A program made the position numbers and the translations under genes. The notes below the pieces were generated by a model. The model worked only from the letters and a program-made list of their open reading frames with translations. It was not told where the DNA came from and ran no database searches. Below are positions 60,419 to 64,000 of a stretch of DNA of 64,000 nt, one piece after another. The stretch is from an uncultured Clostridia bacterium (GTDB taxonomy: Bacteria; Bacillota; Clostridia; Christensenellales; Borkfalkiaceae), in contig CALVIN010000003.1 in NCBI GenBank assembly GCA_944330115.1, positions 1 to 64,000 on the forward strand, read 5' to 3'. Numbering within the stretch: the stretch's first letter is position 1; every line of letters begins with the position of its first letter.

Positions 60419-62760
60419 TTATCTTTCTCCCGTCCTGTAATAAGTTTTATGAGCCCCTTAAAAAAGCGGCCGTTGCAGATATCCACAAACCCGTGCGCCC
60501 TTGCAAGGCAAAAGCCTGCATACTGCATTGCCGAACGCACGGTGATGTATCTGAACGTGAGCATGGCGGTCTGCCCGCTCGCCGTGCAGAAGATATCGGC
60601 AAGTTTATATATCAGCCTGCCCGCCGCGCCGCGCGCACATTTAAGATCGATGAGCGGGCTGTGCAGCGTTATCTCCTTTTTCTCCCGCCTGCCTGCATTG
60701 TTTTCGGTATTTTCTGCCGCGGGCGCCCTGTTGCCGCGCGCCGCGCTCAATATCCGCACCCGTTCGGCGGCAGAGTTGCCCTCCCCGGGAAGGGCGCCAT
60801 CGATATACATCTGCCCCTCCAACCTGAAATCGCGCGAGGAGGAGCCAACTTTTACGCCGTATTCGCCGCCGAACACCTCAAACCTGCCCTCCCCCTCGCA
60901 ATAGACGCGCAGGGCGGAGATATCGGGGACGAGCGTAACCGTGCGCTCTTCGCCCGCGGCGAGGTACACCTTTTTGAAGGCGGCGAGCTGCTTTTCGGCC
61001 ACGGCCGCGCCGCACTCCGGCAGGGACATATACAGCTGAACAACCTCCGCGCCGCCCGCGCTGCCTGTATTTTTTATTTTGAAGCTGACCTGCCCGTCGT
61101 TGCACGCAAGGCCGCTGTATTCAAACTTCGTGTACGACAGCCCGTGCCCGAAGGGGTATTTTACCGCAAAACCGGCGGCGTCGTAATATCTGTAGCCGAC
61201 GAAAATATCCTCGGCATAGTCGCACCCGTATGCGTCGGCCGTCATGTCACCGCCGCAGGGCACGTCGGCATAAGAGAGCGGGAAGGTCTGGGCGAGCTTG
61301 CCGGAGGGGACGCTTTCGCCGCACAGCAGCGAGGCCGCGGCAACGCCGCTTCCCGCACCCGTGAGGGGCATATACAGCACGGCGTCGGCATACCTGTCCC
61401 AGCCGCAGTCTACCGCGCTGCCCGCGCACAGCACCACCGTTATTCTAGCGCCCGCGCCGTGCATTTCGCGCAGCAGCCGCACCTGACATTCGGGGAGGGC
61501 GAGGGTAGCTCTGTCGGCGCCCTCGGCGTCCTCTGAATCGGTAAGGCCCATAAAATATATCACCCTGCCCGTGCGTGCGGCCAGCGCAAGCGCGCGGGAG
61601 TGCAGTTTTTTGCTGTATTTGCCGTCAGTGCGGTACCCGCGTTCGGCGGATACATCAAACTTTTGCTTTAAGCAGTCGATAAAATTCTGCGCGCCGGCGT
61701 CGTTCACATGCGAGGAACCGCCGCCCTGAACGTGCGGCTCGAAGGCGAGGCCGCCTATCACCGCCACCCCTTCGCCCCGCTTTAAGGGGAGCATGCCGTC
61801 GTTTTTTAAAAGCACGGCGCACTCCGTTGCTGCGCGGGCGGCAAAAGCCGAGTGTTCGGCCCCGTCGAAGGGAGCGCCCGCGGGGCGGGCGTACTTTTTT
61901 GCAAAGTGCGAGAGGCGGGCAATGCAGGCGTCGATATCCTCCTCGGCAAGTTCGCCGCGCTCCACCGCACTTACTATCTCTTCGGGGGTGAAGTTGCAGC
62001 GGGGCATTTCGAGGTCCTCCCCAGCCCTTACGCCTGCGGCGCGGTCGCTCGTGCCCACCCAGTCGGATACGACTATGCCGTCGAAGCCCCATTCGCCGCG
62101 CAGGATATCGGTTATCAGCCGCCCGTTTTGCGAGCAGTATGTGCCGTTTACCTTGTTGTATGCCGTCATAACGGCGGACGCGCCGCCCCGCCTTACGGCT
62201 GCCTCGAACGGGGCGAGGTATATCTCCCTGAGCGCGCGGGCGGAGACGTTGCTTGAATATACCGTGCGCGCCCATTCGCGGTTGTTGCAGCAGAAGTGCT
62301 TTACGCAGCACGCCACCCCCTCAGACTGCACGCCGCGCACATAGTTTGCCGCAAGCTCGCCAGCAAGGTATGCGTCCTCGGAGAGGTATTCAAAATTACG
62401 GCCGCAGAGAGGGTTGCGCTTTATGTTTACGCCCGGGCCGAGCAGCACGTTTACGCCGAAGTACGCCGCCTCCTCGCCGAGGCGCTCGCCCGCGGCGCGC
62501 ACAAGTTCGCCGTTCCACGAACAGCCGAGCGCGGCGAGCGTGGGGAAGCATGTGGCGGGGAGGGAATTTTTTAAATCGAAGTTGTATGTGCCGCCCGCCT
62601 GAACGCGCAGCCCGTGCGGGCCGTCGGCAAAGCGGAGGGGCGCAATGCCCTCTTCCTCCCACCCGCGGGAGTGCCAGAAGTCGGCCCCCGTGAGCATGCA
62701 TGCCTTTTTATAGAGGAGCGCGCGGCCGTGCGCCCCCTTTGGAATATCTTTCATACACAT
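60415..62760 (-). CDS. Glycoside hydrolase family 3 beta-glucosidase-like protein
   Basis: The 781-residue enzyme has an N-terminal TIM-barrel with RFADGPHGLR, KRNPLCGRNFEYLSEDAYL, VKHFCCNNRE and the nucleophile Asp233 in GIVVSDWVGT. An alpha/beta sandwich (GGGSSHVN...) and a fibronectin-III-like domain (KYPFGHGLSYTKFEYSGL) follow. The last 120 residues form a tail seen in clostridial intracellular GH3 enzymes, with a hydrophobic SAMQYAGFCLARAHGF stretch. No signal peptide, so it probably cleaves imported oligosaccharides or glycosides. A second in-frame ATG is at 62754; neither start has a clear SD. Confidence 0.92.
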   Translation of the reverse strand: MCMKDIPKGAHGRALLYKKACMLTGADFWHSRGWEEEGIAPLRFADGPHGLRVQAGGTYNFDLKNSLPATCFPTLAALGCSWNGELVRAAGERLGEEAAYFGVNVLLGPGVNIKRNPLCGRNFEYLSEDAYLAGELAANYVRGVQSEGVACCVKHFCCNNREWARTVYSSNVSARALREIYLAPFEAAVRRGGASAVMTAYNKVNGTYCSQNGRLITDILRGEWGFDGIVVSDWVGTSDRAAGVRAGEDLEMPRCNFTPEEIVSAVERGELAEEDIDACIARLSHFAKKYARPAGAPFDGAEHSAFAARAATECAVLLKNDGMLPLKRGEGVAVIGGLAFEPHVQGGGSSHVNDAGAQNFIDCLKQKFDVSAERGYRTDGKYSKKLHSRALALAARTGRVIYFMGLTDSEDAEGADRATLALPECQVRLLREMHGAGARITVVLCAGSAVDCGWDRYADAVLYMPLTGAGSGVAAASLLCGESVPSGKLAQTFPLSYADVPCGGDMTADAYGCDYAEDIFVGYRYYDAAGFAVKYPFGHGLSYTKFEYSGLACNDGQVSFKIKNTGSAGGAEVVQLYMSLPECGAAVAEKQLAAFKKVYLAAGEERTVTLVPDISALRVYCEGEGRFEVFGGEYGVKVGSSSRDFRLEGQMYIDGALPGEGNSAAERVRILSAARGNRAPAAENTENNAGRREKKEITLHSPLIDLKCARGAAGRLIYKLADIFCTASGQTAMLTFRYITVRSAMQYAGFCLARAHGFVDICNGRFFKGLIKLITGREKDK

Positions 62761-62872
62761 TTATTTTAACACATGGCGGGCCGTAATGCAACAGCTAAAT
62801 TAGAGGCCGCTTTGCCGCGGGCGCATAACGCGCGCATTTGTGCGCATACTTAATTGCAAGGAGATGTAATTT

Positions 62873-63118
62873 ATGATAATTGCTAACTTTATCGCCTATA
62901 TCCTCTGCATAATAGGCGCACTCAACTGGGGGCTTTACGGCATATTTGACTTCAACCTCGTCAGCTGGATATTCCAAGGCCCGAGGACGGCGGGTTCGAT
63001 AACGCTGTACGTGATAATAGCCGTGGCGGCGCTTTGGCTGATAATATCGCCCATAATAAGCGGGCGCGGCCTTATGCTCTCGCGCACGGAGATGCACGAC
63101 AATAAGGCACACAGGTAA
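62873..63118 (+). CDS. DUF378 small membrane protein
   Basis: The 81-residue protein has two hydrophobic helices and the DUF378 pattern: IAYILCIIGALNWGLYGIFDFNLVSWIF in the first helix and ITLYVIIAVAALWLI in the second. Function is unknown. SD AAGGAGATG lies before the ATG. It stands alone, divergent from the GH3 gene. Confidence 0.85.
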   Translation: MIIANFIAYILCIIGALNWGLYGIFDFNLVSWIFQGPRTAGSITLYVIIAVAALWLIISPIISGRGLMLSRTEMHDNKAHR

Positions 63119-63136
63119 CTTAAAAAGGCAAAAAAT

Positions 63137-63167
63137 AAGGCCCGTATTTATACGGACCTTGTTTTTT
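63137..63167 (+). terminator. DUF378 gene terminator
   Basis: The stem AAGGCCCGTAT/ATACGGACCTT with one mismatch is followed by GTTTTTTT. Confidence 0.85.
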
Positions 63168-63200
63168 TATTTGCAGAATTTTTTGCGGAGATATACCGGA

Positions 63201-63351
63201 AATGAAACCCCTCCGGGTTTCGCTGACGCTCAACCCACCTCCACTCGAAGGGGAGGTACTTTGGCGCTTACTCTCCCTCCACTCGAAGGGGAGGTACTTT
63301 GGCGCTTACTCTCCCTCCCGCTCAATGGGGAGGTGATTGGGCGCTTACTGC
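63201..63351 (-). repeat. Module B with three tandem 38-bp units
   Basis: AAACCCCTCC is followed by a hairpin GGGTT...AACCC that replaces the TTTGCC/GGCAAA stem of other copies. Then three units of exactly 38 bases start at 63238, 63276 and 63314, each with CCTCC..CTC.A.GGGGAGG and GGCGCTTACT. The stop codon of the MarR gene lies within the third unit. Confidence 0.8.
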
Positions 63352-63791
63352 ACCCCGCCGAAGCGGCGCATAAGTTCGCTCTCGCTGTCGGCAGTTATTT
63401 TTAAGAGGGCGGTGAGGTTGGAGATATTCTCCTCTCCCAGCACCTCGACATACTTATCGAAATAGCCCTCGAGATAGGTGTGCTTATCCAGAAGGTGCTG
63501 CCTGCCCGCGTCCGTAAGGGTTACGAGCATCTTGCGCCTGTCATCGGCGGCGACCTCCATGGCAACAAAGCCCTTGCCGCGCAGGGTGCGCAATATGTTT
63601 GCCGTGCGGGCGCGGCTGAGGTGCATCTTTTCGCTTATTTCTCCGGGCGTGAGCGTTTTGCCGGCCGAGGCGAGGCACTCCAAAAGCGCCGTTTCGCCCA
63701 CCAAAAATTCGCGCAGGTACAGCATTATATCCATGCTGTACATACGCCACAGCTGCGCCATCAAGGCGTCGCGTAAATTCTTTTTATCCAT
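63345..63791 (-). CDS. MarR-family transcriptional regulator
   Basis: The 148-residue winged-helix protein has KTLTPGEISEKMHLSRARTANI as recognition region, then LRGKGFVAMEVAADDRRKMLVTLTDAGRQ, the typical DxRxxxxxLT wing. The ATG at 63791 follows GGGGAGA; the longer open frame upstream has no support. The final codons and TAA lie in a tandem repeat. It follows an FtsX-like permease gene on the same strand and may control it. Confidence 0.9.
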   Translation of the reverse strand: MDKKNLRDALMAQLWRMYSMDIMLYLREFLVGETALLECLASAGKTLTPGEISEKMHLSRARTANILRTLRGKGFVAMEVAADDRRKMLVTLTDAGRQHLLDKHTYLEGYFDKYVEVLGEENISNLTALLKITADSESELMRRFGGVQ

Positions 63792-63842
63792 AAACTTTCT
63801 CCCCGAAAGCGCGCGGTGCGCGCGTGTATTTTTATGGCAAGA

Positions 63843-63873
63843 GCGGCGCCCGTGTTTAAAGCGCGGGCGCCGC
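63843..63873. other. 10-bp G/C hairpin between permease and marR genes
   Basis: GCGGCGCCCG (63843-63852) pairs with CGGGCGCCGC (63864-63873). There is no T run on the minus strand, so it may be an attenuating or protective structure and not a full terminator. Confidence 0.55.
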
Positions 63874-63879
63874 GCCATA

Positions 63880-64000
63880 TCATTCGTTTGACTTCAACGA
63901 TTCGGCCATATCTATCTTATACAGTTTTATGAGCATGAAGGCATATACCAGAATAGCAAAGCCGAGAGTTATTAAAAACGCCCACAGGAAGCTGAGCGGC
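63880..64000 (-). CDS. FtsX-like ABC permease, C-terminal end only
   Basis: Forty residues of a frame that enters from beyond the window end in TGA at 63880-63882. They read as one membrane helix (LSFLWAFLITLGFAILVYAF) followed by LIKLYKIDMAESLKSNE. The helix plus KxxKIDMAESLKSxE ending is typical of FtsX/MacB-type permeases of Bacillota. Only the end is visible, so the class is provisional. Confidence 0.6.
   Translation of the reverse strand, partial: PLSFLWAFLITLGFAILVYAFMLIKLYKIDMAESLKSNE

Noticed and set aside
60367-61536. A 389-residue plus-strand frame over the GH3 gene
   Set aside because: It is antisense to conserved GH3 domains. The composition is arginine/alanine-rich and no start signal is seen.
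1-64000. tRNA, rRNA or known riboswitch genes
   Set aside because: No cloverleaf with TTCGA-type T-arm, no rRNA segments and no recognised riboswitch core (T-box, glycine, TPP and so on) was seen by eye; a covariance search could still find one.

Overview
The window reads as a chromosomal segment of an endospore-lineage Bacillota, most likely an uncultured gut-type member of class Clostridia. Reasons: spoIIE and a spoIVA-type coat gene, a type III glutamine synthetase, the LL-diaminopimelate route (dapL, dapF), RNase J, Gram-positive-style SD sequences (GGAGG/AAGGAG) and sigma-A promoters with 17-bp spacers. Genes are GC-rich with heavy use of ATA and AGG codons, while many spacers are almost pure A/T low-complexity sequence. 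No tRNA, rRNA, CRISPR array, phage or transposase was seen. The exact genus cannot be told from sequence reading alone.

Layout. 0-0.9 kb: repeats only. 0.9-10 kb: recF-PHP-vanW operon on the minus strand, divergent from dnaA, mnmG and spoIIE on the plus strand. 10-16 kb: malQ, dapL, pyrG, dapF. 16-30 kb: a nitrogen-assimilation island on the minus strand, with glutamine synthetase III, an ammonium channel fused to its own P-II regulator, a ClC channel, and a glutamate synthase split over separate genes (glutaminase, FMN synthase, ferredoxin, FAD reductase, GXGXG domain) with purA inside. 30-43 kb: dinB, a YwaF/TMEM164-like membrane protein, a membrane phosphoesterase, then RNase J-trmR-trhP-aroA and a 710-residue acidic repeat protein. 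43-46 kb: serC-serA and a 36-residue small protein. 46-50 kb: MarR-controlled heterodimeric ABC exporter. 51-54 kb: a SpoIVA-like protein without an intact ATPase domain, and a PadR-membrane protein pair. 54-60 kb: an ATP-grasp/esterase/esterase/lipase cluster. 59-64 kb: panE-GH3 beta-glucosidase, a DUF378 protein, a second MarR gene and the end of an FtsX-like permease.

The most striking unexplained feature is a family of dispersed intergenic repeats. Module A is a series of hairpins whose stems change by compensatory substitution while loops and geometry stay fixed: hairpin 1 is always a 14-bp stem closed by a GGCCG pentaloop, and hairpin 3 keeps a TAAGGGCCC-type loop on unrelated stems. 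Modules B (CCTCCCC-palindrome element) and C (nested hairpin) travel with it. They sit at gene boundaries, separate members of the glutamate synthase cluster and supply the last codons of two genes. This looks like selection on a folded RNA or single-stranded DNA.

Functionally, GlnN plus the split GltS form a GS/GOGAT cycle fed by Amt-P-II; glutamate and glutamine then supply the neighbouring pyrG, dapL and serC, and aspartate supplies purA. aroA lies in line with trmR/trhP, whose family uses prephenate, a product of the chorismate branch that AroA feeds.
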